A stretch of 64,000 nt of DNA from Pedobacter nutrimenti (GTDB taxonomy: Bacteria; Bacteroidota; Bacteroidia; Sphingobacteriales; Sphingobacteriaceae), in assembly GCF_003208655.1 (NCBI RefSeq), contig NZ_QKLU01000001.1, forward strand, positions 744,001 through 808,000, read 5' to 3'. A program made the position numbers and the translations under genes. Shown here one piece after another: positions 51,751-61,527 of this stretch. Each line of letters opens with the position of its first letter. Position 1 is the first letter of the stretch. The notes beneath the pieces are model-generated. The model did not search any database. It was given only the letters and a program-made list of their open reading frames with translations, and was not told the origin of the DNA.

Positions 51751-51868
51751 AATATGTTTTATAATACCACCAACTAAACTGGCGTAAACAAAATTACAGG
51801 TAGGGAAAGCACAGAAATTGTACAATCTTACACTTAATCTGTATAAAAAGATCTTTAAATAAAGTAAG

Positions 51869-52708
51869 CTACAGGTTTCTTTTTCTGTACTGTGAGGGGC
51901 TTAGCCCTTTATGCTTTTTAAACATTCTATGCAAATGGCTTTCATCGCTAAAGTTAAGTTCGTTGGCAATCTCATTAATTCGCATATCACTATGTAAAAG
52001 CCTTGTTTCTATTAGCCTGAGCTTATAATTTAAAATGTATTGCTGCAGGGTTTCACCGGTCTGCTTTTTAAAATAACGGCCCAGATAAGCCAGTGAAATG
52101 CCAAAAGCCTCTCCTATACATTCGGACTTTAGTTTTTCCTGCTCAAAAATATGCTGTTGGATATAATGCAATATGTCCAGTACAGGTTCTCCGGTATTTT
52201 CTTTTATATTTTTTGGCAATTTCAGGGCAATGTTGCGCGCCACAACCAAAATAAGCGTATTTACAATTTGCTGCACTATTTTAGCATGGTACAGCTGTAA
52301 AAAATTGTTTTCATTGTAAATGGCTTCTACCAGCACCGACACCAGTGGTTTATCTACCCTGTTTTTTAAAATGCAGCCGGGCCGGTGACTGGCATTTTGT
52401 AAAATATATTCCATCCGTTGCACCCAATCGTTGTCTTTATTGGTTTTTGGCCGGATGTAGATGTCATTAAAACTTAAAAAAAAGAATTTGGTCTTATCCT
52501 CTATCACAAAGGAATAACTGTCTTGTGGGGTAATTAAAAACAGATTTCCTTTACGATAATTAAAACTATACTGATTAATATACTGGAGCCCGGTACCATC
52601 AACAATGTAAATCAGTTTAAAAAAGTTGTTCTTATACATCGCCTTGGGGAACTCCTTAAGTTCCTTAAAGTCAATTTCAAAAGGTTGATACAAATTCTCT
52701 TTCACCAT
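51869..52708 (-). CDS. AraC-family transcriptional regulator
   Basis: 279 residues: an N-terminal cupin-like sensing domain (FKLIYIVDGTGLQYINQYSFNYRKGNLFLITPQDSYSF) and a C-terminal AraC HTH pair (KLKSECIGEAFGISLAYLGRYFKKQTGETLQQYI, INEIANELNFSDESHLHRMFKKHKGLSPSQYRK). It follows a TonB receptor gene by 41 bp and probably controls it or the divergent esterase. Confidence 0.92.
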   Translation of the reverse strand: MVKENLYQPFEIDFKELKEFPKAMYKNNFFKLIYIVDGTGLQYINQYSFNYRKGNLFLITPQDSYSFVIEDKTKFFFLSFNDIYIRPKTNKDNDWVQRMEYILQNASHRPGCILKNRVDKPLVSVLVEAIYNENNFLQLYHAKIVQQIVNTLILVVARNIALKLPKNIKENTGEPVLDILHYIQQHIFEQEKLKSECIGEAFGISLAYLGRYFKKQTGETLQQYILNYKLRLIETRLLHSDMRINEIANELNFSDESHLHRMFKKHKGLSPSQYRKRNL

Positions 52709-52749
52709 AAAATAAAGTTACTGAAATGGAATGAAAAGCTGGCCAGCCC

Positions 52750-55212
52750 TTAACCTTCTTTAAGCTCAGTGGAATGTTCAATTTTCTTAGACCGGAAGGT
52801 ATTTGTACCAAAACGGTAACTGAAAGTCAAACTGGCCCTTGCGCCAATGGTTCGGCGTTCAAAATCCAGCAAAAGGGCATTACTTTCCCTTAAAAAACTC
52901 CATTTTCGGGTATTGAATACATCTCTGCCATTGAGGGTTATGGTCCCACTATTGTGCCATACATTTAACTTCGCACCCGCATCTATTCCATAAATGGCCA
53001 GGTTGCGGTCTGGCCCGATTTTATCCGGCGCATGATAATCTCCTCTAACCTGCAAAGAAATATCTCTTCCAATGGTCAGGTTGTTGGTGATGTTTGTATT
53101 CCAGCTCCATCCGCTGCTTTGGGCTATTCCATATTCCGGGGCTGCTGCTGTTTTATTCTGATAGATATTGGTATTGGCTGTAAAATCCCATCCCTTTAGC
53201 AAACTGAAATGACCAATAAGCTCCAGTCCACTGGTATAGGCATGGGATATATTTTCTGAAATCGTTGTAATTACCCCGTTTACCGGACTGCTTTCTATAT
53301 GCCTGATCAGATTGTTGGTTTGACGGTAGTACAATCCCGAAGTCAATGTAATGCTTTTCCATTGTTTGTTATAAGCCAGTTCAAACAAGTGTATATCTTC
53401 GGGCTTAAGCTCCGGATTCCCGGTATCATAATTCACCGGATCGGAAATATCTACTATGGGATTTAAATTACGCATAGTAGGGCGTGTTACCCTGCGGGAA
53501 TAACTAAACTGCAATTGCTGTTCTTTTTTAAATGTCTGGGACAGGGTAATACTGGGATAAATCCGATTGTTTACAACTTTTACAGGTATCGTAGTGGGCA
53601 AATTAGCCGCATTGTATCCTTCTATAATTGCGGTTTGACTGGCTGCTTCTGCCCTTAAACCAATCTGATAACTGAAATTTTTAATCTGATTAAAGTAATT
53701 AAAATAAAGTGCGTGGATTTGGTTTTTACTATTAAACCTGTTGTTAAAGGGGTAATCCGGTCTATATCCGTTTGCATCACTGAAATGATAAACTTGCTGT
53801 TTTCTGTCATCCAAACGGATCTGACTCCGATAACCCGTTTCTATTTTTCCAGTCGGTCCAATGGGTAAAGTAAAATCGGCTTTGATGTTGTAATAGCGAT
53901 TGCCATTATCACTTTCATTGTAAAGGGTTTCTGGCGGACTTTGAATGGCCCGTCCGTTTATATTGTAAACCCCGGATGTTAAACTCATCTGGTTATCATT
54001 TACGCCATGGGCATAGCCGGTACTCAAAACCAGTTCTTCTCCTGGCCGATTAAATGTCTTGCTGAAATCTAAATTTAAATCGTAATTGTTGCCCTGGCCT
54101 GTGCTTTGATTGTTATTCAGGCTCAACTGCAATGGTAAACCCGAAGCATTTAGCTGATCTATATTTAAAACTTCGTTCCGATTGGTTTTTAAATTGTTGT
54201 AACTGCCCGAAAAGCTCAGTACAGTCTTTTCTGCCAGGTAATAATCCATACCGCCCTTTAAGGTATGTCCTTTATTAATGGTTTGGGAAGGAAAGGTCTC
54301 ATTGGAAAAAGTAAGGGAATCTGTAGGGTTCAGAAAGGTTATATTTTGATGGCCATTACTCCTTGTTGTACTGTAACGGTAGCTATAATTCCCATAAATA
54401 TTTACTTTTTTGTTTTGAAAGCTTAAACCTGCATTCGCATTGTAATTATTACGTGTACCAGCAGTAGCTTCTGCAGTTCCAATAAAACCTGCTTTTTTAT
54501 TTTTCTTAAGCACAATGTTCAATATACCCGATTCGCCTTCGGCATCGTACTTTGCTGAGGGATTGGTGACCAGCTCTATGCTTTCGATGCTACTTGCAGG
54601 CAAAGACTGAAGAAGCTGCGTGATGTTACCCCCGCCAATCAACGAGGGCTTGCCATCAATCAAAACATTCACATTTGAGGATCCTCTTAAACTGACATTT
54701 CCTGCTCCGTCAACCAATACTGTTGGAATATTTTGCAGCAAATCAGCAGCAGAGCCGCCTTTACTCACCAGGCTCTGGTCGACCGAAAATTTCTTTTTAC
54801 TCAGCCCTATCTTTGTATTGACTTGTTGGGCCGTAATTACCACTTCTGACAGCAGGCTTCCCTTTCCTGTTGTCAAATAAATTTCTCCCAAATTGATGCT
54901 ACGGTTGCCCTCGTAAATAGATACACTGTCTTTAACGACCGTTTGGTAGCCTATATAGCTGATTTTACATTTGAAGGTGCCATCGGGCAATTCGTCTATT
55001 GTAAAATTTCCGGTCGAATCTGTTTGGAGCCCTTTAACCTGCAGACCAGTCTTCTGATTGGATAAAATGATACTGGTTAAGGGAATACCATCCCTGGTAA
55101 CCGCATCTTTTACCCAGCCCCTCAATTGCCCTTTTTGCTGCGCATAAGCAGAGAAAATGATGCACGTAAAAAACAAAATGATAAAGCTTAACTTAATTGG
55201 AAACAGATTCAT
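52750..55212 (-). CDS. TonB-dependent outer-membrane receptor, second OMP_b-brl_3-type
   Basis: 820 residues: signal peptide (LSFIILFFTCIIFSAYAQ), carboxypeptidase-like domain (LRGWVKDAVTRDGIPLTSIIL), plug (AADLLQNIPTVLVDGAGNVSLRGSS, IELVTNPSAKYDAEGESGILNIVLKK) and barrel ending near LTFSYRFG followed by a charged tail. It is the same type as the receptor at 27231. The divergent carboxylesterase gene and the AraC regulator suggest a small-molecule ester as the nutrient, which is inference. Confidence 0.92.
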   Translation of the reverse strand: MNLFPIKLSFIILFFTCIIFSAYAQQKGQLRGWVKDAVTRDGIPLTSIILSNQKTGLQVKGLQTDSTGNFTIDELPDGTFKCKISYIGYQTVVKDSVSIYEGNRSINLGEIYLTTGKGSLLSEVVITAQQVNTKIGLSKKKFSVDQSLVSKGGSAADLLQNIPTVLVDGAGNVSLRGSSNVNVLIDGKPSLIGGGNITQLLQSLPASSIESIELVTNPSAKYDAEGESGILNIVLKKNKKAGFIGTAEATAGTRNNYNANAGLSFQNKKVNIYGNYSYRYSTTRSNGHQNITFLNPTDSLTFSNETFPSQTINKGHTLKGGMDYYLAEKTVLSFSGSYNNLKTNRNEVLNIDQLNASGLPLQLSLNNNQSTGQGNNYDLNLDFSKTFNRPGEELVLSTGYAHGVNDNQMSLTSGVYNINGRAIQSPPETLYNESDNGNRYYNIKADFTLPIGPTGKIETGYRSQIRLDDRKQQVYHFSDANGYRPDYPFNNRFNSKNQIHALYFNYFNQIKNFSYQIGLRAEAASQTAIIEGYNAANLPTTIPVKVVNNRIYPSITLSQTFKKEQQLQFSYSRRVTRPTMRNLNPIVDISDPVNYDTGNPELKPEDIHLFELAYNKQWKSITLTSGLYYRQTNNLIRHIESSPVNGVITTISENISHAYTSGLELIGHFSLLKGWDFTANTNIYQNKTAAAPEYGIAQSSGWSWNTNITNNLTIGRDISLQVRGDYHAPDKIGPDRNLAIYGIDAGAKLNVWHNSGTITLNGRDVFNTRKWSFLRESNALLLDFERRTIGARASLTFSYRFGTNTFRSKKIEHSTELKEG

Positions 55213-55414
55213 AGTAGGTGTTCTATCTCACAAATTTATACAGATACTTATGCTGCTTTCCTGTACTTTTTTACACTAATTCTGTACTTCGGTATGGCCT
55301 GGCCGTAATTTACAGCTGAAGTTTCAATGATGATATATTAGCATCATCATCAGCGAATTGAGCATATTTAATTAAATCTAAAGGATTGTTGTTTTTTAAT
55401 ATTTAACTTCCTTG

Positions 55415-56983
55415 ATGCGAAGAAAAATATACTCGTATCTATACCTTGTTATCCTCTTTTCTGTACATCAATCCCATGCCGCCCGGGTAGCGGATACCCT
55501 AATGGTAAAACAAGGGTTTCTAGCCGGAAGTATTTCAACTGATGGCCGTACCCGTATTTATAAAGGCATTCCCTATGCAAGCCCTCCCCTGGGCATTTTA
55601 AGATGGAAAGAGCCCCAGCCGGCCCAACACTGGAAAGGTGTCCGCTTAGCCCTTGAATATGGAAACAGCGCCATGCAGCTTACTGCTGCCCGCAACCCCT
55701 GGACACCCGAATTTATTAACGACCAGCCTGTGGCTGAAGACTGTCTTTACTTAAACATCTGGGCACCAAAGCACCACAAAGGAAAAAAATATGCAGTACT
55801 GGTTTACATTCATGGCGGAGGCTATGTGGAAGGCTCCGGATCCACAAGCATCGCAGATGGAGAAAATCTGGCCAAAAAGGGAATAATTGTGGTTTCCATA
55901 AATTATCGTCTGGGTATTTTCGGTTTTTTTACCCACCCGGAACTCACTGCAGAATCGCAGCATCATGCTTCGGGAAATTATGGTTTAATGGATCAGCTTG
56001 CAGCCTTAAAATGGATCCGTGAAAACATTTCTGCCTTTGGAGGGGATTCCAAACGGGTAACTGTGTGTGGTCAATCGGCTGGCGCAGGTTGTGTACATAA
56101 TCTGATCGCATCTCCTTTATGTAAGGGGCTCATTAGTGCTGGCATAGCCCAAAGCGGTTCAGACCTTATCCCAAGAACGCCTATGCTTAACCTGTCCCAG
56201 GCAGAAAAAACCTGCCAGGATTTCTTTGCTTCGGCAGGCATATATTCATTACAGCAGTTAAGGGCCTTGCCTGCCACTGAATTGCTATCCTATACCAAAA
56301 AATTGCCGGGTATATTACGCCCTGTTGCAGATGGCTGGTTTCTTCCGGAAAGTGTCAGTGAAATATATCGTCAGGGAAAGCAAAACCGGGTTCCTGTACT
56401 CACTGGAATAAATGCCGATGAAGGCAGTGCAAAATCCAGTTATGGTAAATTACATGCCCAGGACTTTCAGCAACAGTCACAACTCAGCTACAAAGCGTTT
56501 TATTTTGCCTTTAACCGTTTATATCCATCTGAAACAATTACCCAGGCTGCTAAAGCTCAAATTGAAAGCGCCAGGGATTTTGGTTTGGCATCCACCTGGT
56601 TATGGGCCATTTCTTATTCAAAAACAGCTCAAATCCCCGTGTATACTTATTATTTTAGTCATCCCATCCCCTGGCCGGAATTTCCGCAGTATGGAGCATT
56701 TCATTCCTCAGAGATTCCCTACGTATTTCACAATCTCGATCGGCTCAACCGCCCCTGGACAACTGAAGACAAACGGCTTTCAGAAATGATGTCGGCCTAT
56801 TGGGTAAATTTTGTCAATACGGGCAATCCCAATGAAGCAAAATTACCGCGCTGGCCTAAAATTAATCCTGGTAAAAATCAAACCTTATATATTGATACCT
56901 TAATAAGGTCAAAAGAAGCATTGTCTGAAAATAAAATGCACTTTTTTGAGAATTTCTTTTACAGTCTTCTTAAAAGACGGTAA
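55415..56983 (+). CDS. Exported type-B carboxylesterase
   Basis: Alpha/beta-hydrolase of the cholinesterase/carboxylesterase-B family with an N-terminal signal-like segment. Motifs: EDCLYLNIWAPK, oxyanion VYIHGGGYVEGSG, nucleophile elbow CGQSAGAG (Ser about 221), acidic residue in NADEGS (about 336) and catalytic His in GAFHSSEIPYVFHN (about 430). Length 522 residues. ATG at 55415 was chosen over a TTG at 55412. Divergent from the TonB receptor, which suggests the two handle the same ester substrate. Confidence 0.94.
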   Translation: MRRKIYSYLYLVILFSVHQSHAARVADTLMVKQGFLAGSISTDGRTRIYKGIPYASPPLGILRWKEPQPAQHWKGVRLALEYGNSAMQLTAARNPWTPEFINDQPVAEDCLYLNIWAPKHHKGKKYAVLVYIHGGGYVEGSGSTSIADGENLAKKGIIVVSINYRLGIFGFFTHPELTAESQHHASGNYGLMDQLAALKWIRENISAFGGDSKRVTVCGQSAGAGCVHNLIASPLCKGLISAGIAQSGSDLIPRTPMLNLSQAEKTCQDFFASAGIYSLQQLRALPATELLSYTKKLPGILRPVADGWFLPESVSEIYRQGKQNRVPVLTGINADEGSAKSSYGKLHAQDFQQQSQLSYKAFYFAFNRLYPSETITQAAKAQIESARDFGLASTWLWAISYSKTAQIPVYTYYFSHPIPWPEFPQYGAFHSSEIPYVFHNLDRLNRPWTTEDKRLSEMMSAYWVNFVNTGNPNEAKLPRWPKINPGKNQTLYIDTLIRSKEALSENKMHFFENFFYSLLKRR

Positions 56984-57024
56984 GGAGTAATTTTTTTGAG
57001 GATCCAACAACCATTAAGTCACAG

Positions 57025-57651
57025 CTACCTGGGCATTGCAGCTTCGTGTTTTTTAGTCAGGCTGTCCTGTAATTTAAGGACCTGATCTAGCTGTTTTGAA
57101 AATCCTTCTATGGCTTTTACAGAAGGTTTTTTCTCCTTCTGGTACTTCTCAATCAAAGGGATCGTTTTATTTATTTTTAGTGATTCGTTCAGGTCATTTA
57201 AGGCATTCATTTTTTGCATCACCGTTTTTAACAATTCCTGTTGCCTGGAAATGTTCAACCGGTATTTTTCCTGACTCGACTCAATCAGTTTCCTTGTTTT
57301 CTGTTTCAGAACGGAATCCCGTATACTTTCCATATGCTGTCTGGCGCTGCTGTAATAAAGTTCATTTTTTTTAATATAGGCAGCAAAAACCTTTGTAGAA
57401 TCCTCCTGAGCTTTTCTAAGTTTTTCGATCTGCTCTTCGAGTTGTTTCAATTCAGGTGTTTTTTCGGCAATTTCTACATACAGATTTTCGGTCAAATCTA
57501 TGTCGTACATTCTTTTTATACTCATCGAAGAACTTTCCTCCGCAAGCGCTTTCGGTTCATCCTGCTCCGGACTGGCCTGTTTACAGGAAATAAGAATTAA
57601 TATAACGGTACTGAACAGCAGCAGCACACAGCTAAAATTTTGTCTACACAT
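57025..57651 (-). CDS. Coiled-coil lipoprotein
   Basis: 208 residues with lipobox LISC after VLLLFSTVILI and a long coiled-coil rich in Lys and Glu (PELKQLEEQIEKLRKAQEDSTKVFAAYIKK, MESIRDSVLKQKTRKLIESSQEKYRLNIS). Probably attached to the outer or inner membrane. No known family. Monocistronic. Confidence 0.7.
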   Translation of the reverse strand: MCRQNFSCVLLLFSTVILILISCKQASPEQDEPKALAEESSSMSIKRMYDIDLTENLYVEIAEKTPELKQLEEQIEKLRKAQEDSTKVFAAYIKKNELYYSSARQHMESIRDSVLKQKTRKLIESSQEKYRLNISRQQELLKTVMQKMNALNDLNESLKINKTIPLIEKYQKEKKPSVKAIEGFSKQLDQVLKLQDSLTKKHEAAMPR

Positions 57652-57735
57652 AAAAACAGATTAAAACTCCAGCAATATAAAAAAATTAACCGGGGATCAC
57701 TCCCCGATTCATTTAGCTCCAACGACTTTGATCCT

Positions 57736-58125
57736 TTACTTCACGAGTGTGGCTTCCAGTTCAACTTTTAAGGTTTCAAACAAACTCTTTACTTCCAGCA
57801 AAGTAAGCGCTTGTTTAATACCGTGTTTAGCAATCCAATCCTGAAAAACAGGAAAATGAGGCCAAAGCTCTGCAGTTGAAGTCGTATAGATATTTAACCG
57901 AACGATGTCCCCGCACCTATATCCGGCCTGGGTCACTACCTGTTCCAAATTCCTCAATGCGTCCAGAAGTTGAGATTTCATATCTTCAGCACTTGATAAC
58001 CCATCGGCATTTATTGCTGTCTGCCCGGAAATATACAAGGTGCTTTCTACATTTTTCACCTCAACGGCTTGTACATAACTGCGTTGATCCTGCCATTTCC
58101 AAGGATTGATGATTCTTTTTTCCAT
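57736..58125 (-). CDS. RidA/YjgF-family protein lacking the catalytic arginine
   Basis: 129-residue trimer-forming fold: TLYISGQTAINADGLSSAEDMKSQLLDALRNLEQVVTQAG, DIVRLNIYTT and the C-terminal KSLFETLKVELEATL. In true RidA the site ...VARLPKDVKIEIEA carries the Arg used for imine hydrolysis; here the aligned residues are VKSLFETLKVELEA, with Ser in place of Arg. So it is probably a Rid subfamily without deaminase activity. The adjacent Crp/Fnr gene and the inverted repeat between suggest regulation. Confidence 0.85.
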   Translation of the reverse strand: MEKRIINPWKWQDQRSYVQAVEVKNVESTLYISGQTAINADGLSSAEDMKSQLLDALRNLEQVVTQAGYRCGDIVRLNIYTTSTAELWPHFPVFQDWIAKHGIKQALTLLEVKSLFETLKVELEATLVK

Positions 58126-58181
58126 AATTAAAGTTTAAAATTCACAGTGCAAAACTGCGCATAACAACTGAAATCAGTACT

Positions 58182-58216
58182 TGACCTACCTCACGAATAT
58201 AAAGTGAGGTACATCA
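58182..58216. promoter_or_regulatory. Inverted repeat between RidA-like and Crp/Fnr genes
   Basis: TACCTCAC, 9 bp, GTGAGGTA, widened by TGA and TCA at the outer ends (35 bp in all). There is no T-run, so a terminator is unlikely. It resembles an operator for a dimeric regulator, such as the Crp/Fnr protein just upstream. Confidence 0.5.
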
Positions 58217-58218
58217 CA

Positions 58219-58782
58219 TTAAAGGGATAAACGGCTTAATGTTTCACGGGATACACCCAGGTAGGTGGCAAGCAAACTTTTTGGTACCCGCTGAATAAGT
58301 GATGGATATTTTTTCAATAGCTGCAGGTAACGTTCCTTTGCATTAGAAGTCATCCAGGATATGATGCGCCGTTGAGCCCCGATAAAGCCAAAGTTTGCTT
58401 TTTCAAGAAAAAACCGTTCCATCTTTTGAAGACCATTGCACAACTTTTTATAATCTTCAAGCAACAAGCACAATACCATTGTATCTTCAACGCATTCCAG
58501 GGACATTGTTGCTTCAGTTTCCGTGTAATAGGCATAGAAGTCACTTTCCCACCAGTCTTCCATAGCAAAAGAAACAATATGCTGTTTTCCTGTTTCCTCG
58601 GTATAAACAAGTTTCAATAGTCCAGAAAGCACAAAAAAGTGATGTTTCACAGGCTCTCCTGCCTGAATCAGAAATTGATGCTTTTTAAACTTTTTAAGGG
58701 TAAAATGAGTACATACGAATGCAAATTCTTCATCGCTAAGCGTTACGATCTGCTCTATATGTTTCCTTAATTTATCATACAT
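58219..58782 (-). CDS. Crp/Fnr-family transcriptional regulator
   Basis: 187 residues with an N-terminal cyclic-nucleotide-binding fold (FKKHQFLIQAGEPVKHHFFVLSGLLKLVYTEETGKQHIVSFAMEDWW) and a C-terminal HTH ending (RVPKSLLATYLGVSRETLSRLSL). No Fnr-type N-terminal cysteine cluster. Typical of the short Bacteroidota Crp/Fnr group whose ligand is unknown. Likely binds the repeat at 58182-58216. Confidence 0.92.
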   Translation of the reverse strand: MYDKLRKHIEQIVTLSDEEFAFVCTHFTLKKFKKHQFLIQAGEPVKHHFFVLSGLLKLVYTEETGKQHIVSFAMEDWWESDFYAYYTETEATMSLECVEDTMVLCLLLEDYKKLCNGLQKMERFFLEKANFGFIGAQRRIISWMTSNAKERYLQLLKKYPSLIQRVPKSLLATYLGVSRETLSRLSL

Positions 58783-58822
58783 TTTGGGTGCTGCTAAAAA
58801 CTTCCATGCAAATATAAAAAAA

Positions 58823-58857
58823 GGAGCCTGTATCCTAATGCTTACGATACAGGCTCC
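58823..58857 (-). terminator. Terminator after YXWXPGYW-type gene
   Basis: GGAGCCTGTATC and GATACAGGCTCC arms with an 11-base loop, followed on the minus strand by seven T. Confidence 0.85.
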
Positions 58858-58881
58858 CTGTGTAGTATGGGTTAAAACAAC

Positions 58882-59889
58882 TTAACGGCGCTGACGGCCT
58901 TCATGTCCCCGCTCTTCACGTGGAGGCCTGCCACCACCTTGCGGATGTCTTTCTACATTCTGCATCCTGCGATTCATATTGGCATTATGTCGGTCGGCAT
59001 TGATGGCATTGCTCATACGGTTTTGCTGACGGTTAATTTTTTGTTGCTCCTGACCAGTTAATCTTCCACCATTGTTCATTCTGTCTGCACGGACTTCTTT
59101 ATTCAGGTTGGCTTCCCGGCCTTCCAAATTCCTGCTTTCACCAGCGGTCAATTGTCCTGAAGATGCCCCGTTGGCAATACGTGCCTGTTGATCGGACCTG
59201 CGGTTATTGACCCTGTCCATGGCCATATTTGCCGGTCTTCCGTTATTTGCTGAGGCCAGCTGTCCTCTGTCTTGTCTGGCCCTATCTTGATGACTTAACT
59301 GCTGACTGGTAGCTTGCAGGTGATTGTTGTCATTCATGATCCTCTGCTCTTCTCTTGAAGGTCTTGCATCAACACCACCCCTGCCATTAAAACTGGTCCG
59401 GTTGTTAATTGTCGTATTATTAATCACAGTGTTGTTTACATAGGTATTACGGATCACAGTCCTGTTTACATTGGTCACTGCAGTGTTGTACCGGAATACA
59501 TTGCCAGCCCAGATGCCTCCGCCAAAACCAACACCAGAATAACCAAATCCATAATTAATTCCTCCATAAAAACCAACATGTGGGCCCCAATAACCTGCAT
59601 GAAATACATATATCCCACTATCAAAACCCCAATAGCCCGGTGTCCAGAGTACCCCTACACGTGGTGGCCTTACCCAAACACCAGGTACCCAGTAGTAACC
59701 ACTGTCACCATAGGCCCAATAACCCGGTGTCCAGATGTATCCGTCGGCCGGGCAGGCAGGCTGCGCATAAACAGGTAGTGCCGGAGGGGCAATACGCACT
59801 GACAAACCTATACTTACCTGAGCATATAATTCTGGGGTCAGAATCAGGAAGGCTGCCAGTAAAACGATGCTTTTGAATATCCTTTTCAT
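58882..59889 (-). CDS. Exported YXWXPGYW-repeat protein
   Basis: 335 residues from ATG 59889: signal peptide (FKSIVLLAAFLILTPELYAQ), then several W/Y-rich repeats such as GYIWTPGYWAYGDSGYYWVPGVWV, LWTPGYWGFDSGIYVFHAGYWGP (PF12779-like), then an N-rich low-complexity region and a basic tail (PPREERGHEGRQRR). Such proteins are envelope-associated; the function is unknown. Confidence 0.85.
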   Translation of the reverse strand: MKRIFKSIVLLAAFLILTPELYAQVSIGLSVRIAPPALPVYAQPACPADGYIWTPGYWAYGDSGYYWVPGVWVRPPRVGVLWTPGYWGFDSGIYVFHAGYWGPHVGFYGGINYGFGYSGVGFGGGIWAGNVFRYNTAVTNVNRTVIRNTYVNNTVINNTTINNRTSFNGRGGVDARPSREEQRIMNDNNHLQATSQQLSHQDRARQDRGQLASANNGRPANMAMDRVNNRRSDQQARIANGASSGQLTAGESRNLEGREANLNKEVRADRMNNGGRLTGQEQQKINRQQNRMSNAINADRHNANMNRRMQNVERHPQGGGRPPREERGHEGRQRR

Positions 59890-59994
59890 AGTCTTAAAGA
59901 TTAACAATTTCCTGTAGGACAGTAAAAAGACATAGAAGTTTAACGTCCAAAATGCAGCCCAAAAATTTTAATCCGGAAAAAGAAACCTGGTCTT

Positions 59995-60876
59995 CTAAAA
60001 TTTAAAGGCAATTCCTGCTTCAAAATAGAACAGCGCGTCTTTATCGGACAGTTTAGAACGGATAACGGCCGGCAATTTATTCTGAACGATGGAATAACTT
60101 GGCACAAAACTGACGATAAAATGATCAATTTTATAAACAACGGGCACCGAAAATTCATAGTTAAGCAATTTAAATTTGCTCAATTCCTGCTTTTGACTTT
60201 CAATTTCTTTTGCCTGTAAAGTCGTTAAGCCTTGCTTTCTGCGTAGTAAAAAAGCATCGTAAAAGTTTTGTGTACCTGTATTCAGGCTCACCGAAGGAGA
60301 AACCGTAAACAGGTCCGTTGTTCCAAAAATACTTTTCACCGTAAATTCATGCCCAAGTCCTGCTGTTATAAACACATCACTCCCATAGCCCTTTTTATTG
60401 ATAGCATAATCAACACTCACAAAGGGGCTCAGCAATTGCTCTATTTCATAACTCAAACTGGCATTAAAATTCACACTCTGGGAAGAAGCCACCTGCGGAC
60501 TGCTGGAATTGTAAAACAACTTGGTTATCGATGCTTCTCCATCCAAATGTTCTGTAAGATCGAAACTATAGCCCACAGACAAATCCCCACCTGAAACCTT
60601 TTTTGATCTGTTGTCCGGAACAAAATCTACGCTTCCGGAAAGAAAAAAACCCGATTCAAAAGTATATTTGGCATTCGGGCTAATCACTGCGGTGCGTACA
60701 CTATCTGAACGTCCTTTAAATACGTAATTGTTCAGGTAGTTGACCCCAATTTTTAAAGAAGATCCTTTTTCCTGTTTCTTATCATAATTTTCCGAAACAG
60801 AGCTCTGCGCCAAGCCATTTAAAGCATTACAGCACAAAACAAAAACAACCAAAAACTTAAGTAAACATTTAATCAT
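59995..60876 (-). CDS. Probable outer-membrane beta-barrel protein
   Basis: 293 residues from ATG 60876: signal peptide (KCLLKFLVVFVLCCNALNGLAQ), alternating strands (LKIGVNYLNNYVFKGRSDSVRTAVISPNAKYTFESGFFLSGSVDF) and a terminal Phe (FEAGIAFKF), as in outer-membrane barrels. Family not recognised. Separate from its neighbours. Confidence 0.7.
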   Translation of the reverse strand: MIKCLLKFLVVFVLCCNALNGLAQSSVSENYDKKQEKGSSLKIGVNYLNNYVFKGRSDSVRTAVISPNAKYTFESGFFLSGSVDFVPDNRSKKVSGGDLSVGYSFDLTEHLDGEASITKLFYNSSSPQVASSQSVNFNASLSYEIEQLLSPFVSVDYAINKKGYGSDVFITAGLGHEFTVKSIFGTTDLFTVSPSVSLNTGTQNFYDAFLLRRKQGLTTLQAKEIESQKQELSKFKLLNYEFSVPVVYKIDHFIVSFVPSYSIVQNKLPAVIRSKLSDKDALFYFEAGIAFKF

Positions 60877-60961
60877 AAATCGCAAAACCCATTGTCTATC
60901 AAGGCTTACACAATGATATTATAAAATTTTGATCTTTACATGAGTCTTTAGAAATAAAAAA

Positions 60962-60983
60962 GCATGGTTCAAATAAACCATGC
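60962..60983 (-). terminator. Terminator after 61008 gene
   Basis: GCATGGTT and AACCATGC arms, 6-base loop, followed on the minus strand by six T. Confidence 0.7.
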
Positions 60984-61007
60984 CCTTTAAAAAATATCAG
61001 CAGAAGG

Positions 61008-61448
61008 TTAATTCATCATATCATCTGTTGCGGCTGTTTTGCCGGCGCCTTTTTTCATATGATTTTGTCCGTTCATTGCTTTTAGTTTTGTCATCTGATC
61101 TGGCTTAAGGATTGTCTGGTATTGCTGCATACGGTACTGCGCAATGTCTTTGGAAGAGCCTGCTTTTTGCCCGCCAGCCTTTAAGGCGTCCTTACGCTTA
61201 ATGCACTCGGTATTCACTGCCAGTACTTTGGTGTACTGACCATCGTCCAGAGAAAGCTTTTTTTGCAATTCTTTACTATAGGCTACCGCCCTTTGTTCTG
61301 CAGGAACAGTGCTGGCCGCCGGCTGCATTTTGGTCGTTTTAGCAGTTTTAGCTGCATGTTGCTGTTTGGCCGGCGCTGCCGGAGTGGTTTGCGCTGCTGC
61401 CGGAAGTACTGCCGCAGCAAGGGCAATAGCGAAAATGAATTTTTTCAT
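61008..61448 (-). CDS. Exported helical hypothetical protein (Spy/DUF4890-like)
   Basis: 146 residues: signal peptide (KKFIFAIALAAAVLPAAAQ), an Ala/Lys/Thr-rich linker, and a helical domain (AVAYSKELQKKLSLDDGQYTKVLAVNTECIKRK, YQTILKPDQMTKLKAMN) of the kind found in small periplasmic Spy-like proteins. Function unknown. Has its own terminator. Confidence 0.7.
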   Translation of the reverse strand: MKKFIFAIALAAAVLPAAAQTTPAAPAKQQHAAKTAKTTKMQPAASTVPAEQRAVAYSKELQKKLSLDDGQYTKVLAVNTECIKRKDALKAGGQKAGSSKDIAQYRMQQYQTILKPDQMTKLKAMNGQNHMKKGAGKTAATDDMMN

Positions 61449-61527
61449 AGTGTTTTGTTTTTGTCTATTAAAATTAACAATAATTATTGTTTTATTTTAA
61501 TAGACATTTGGTTCATTTTCCTTCAGT

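Noticed and set aside
59578-59876. Plus-strand frames over the YXWXPGYW gene
   Set aside because: Shadows of repeat-rich coding sequence on the minus strand.
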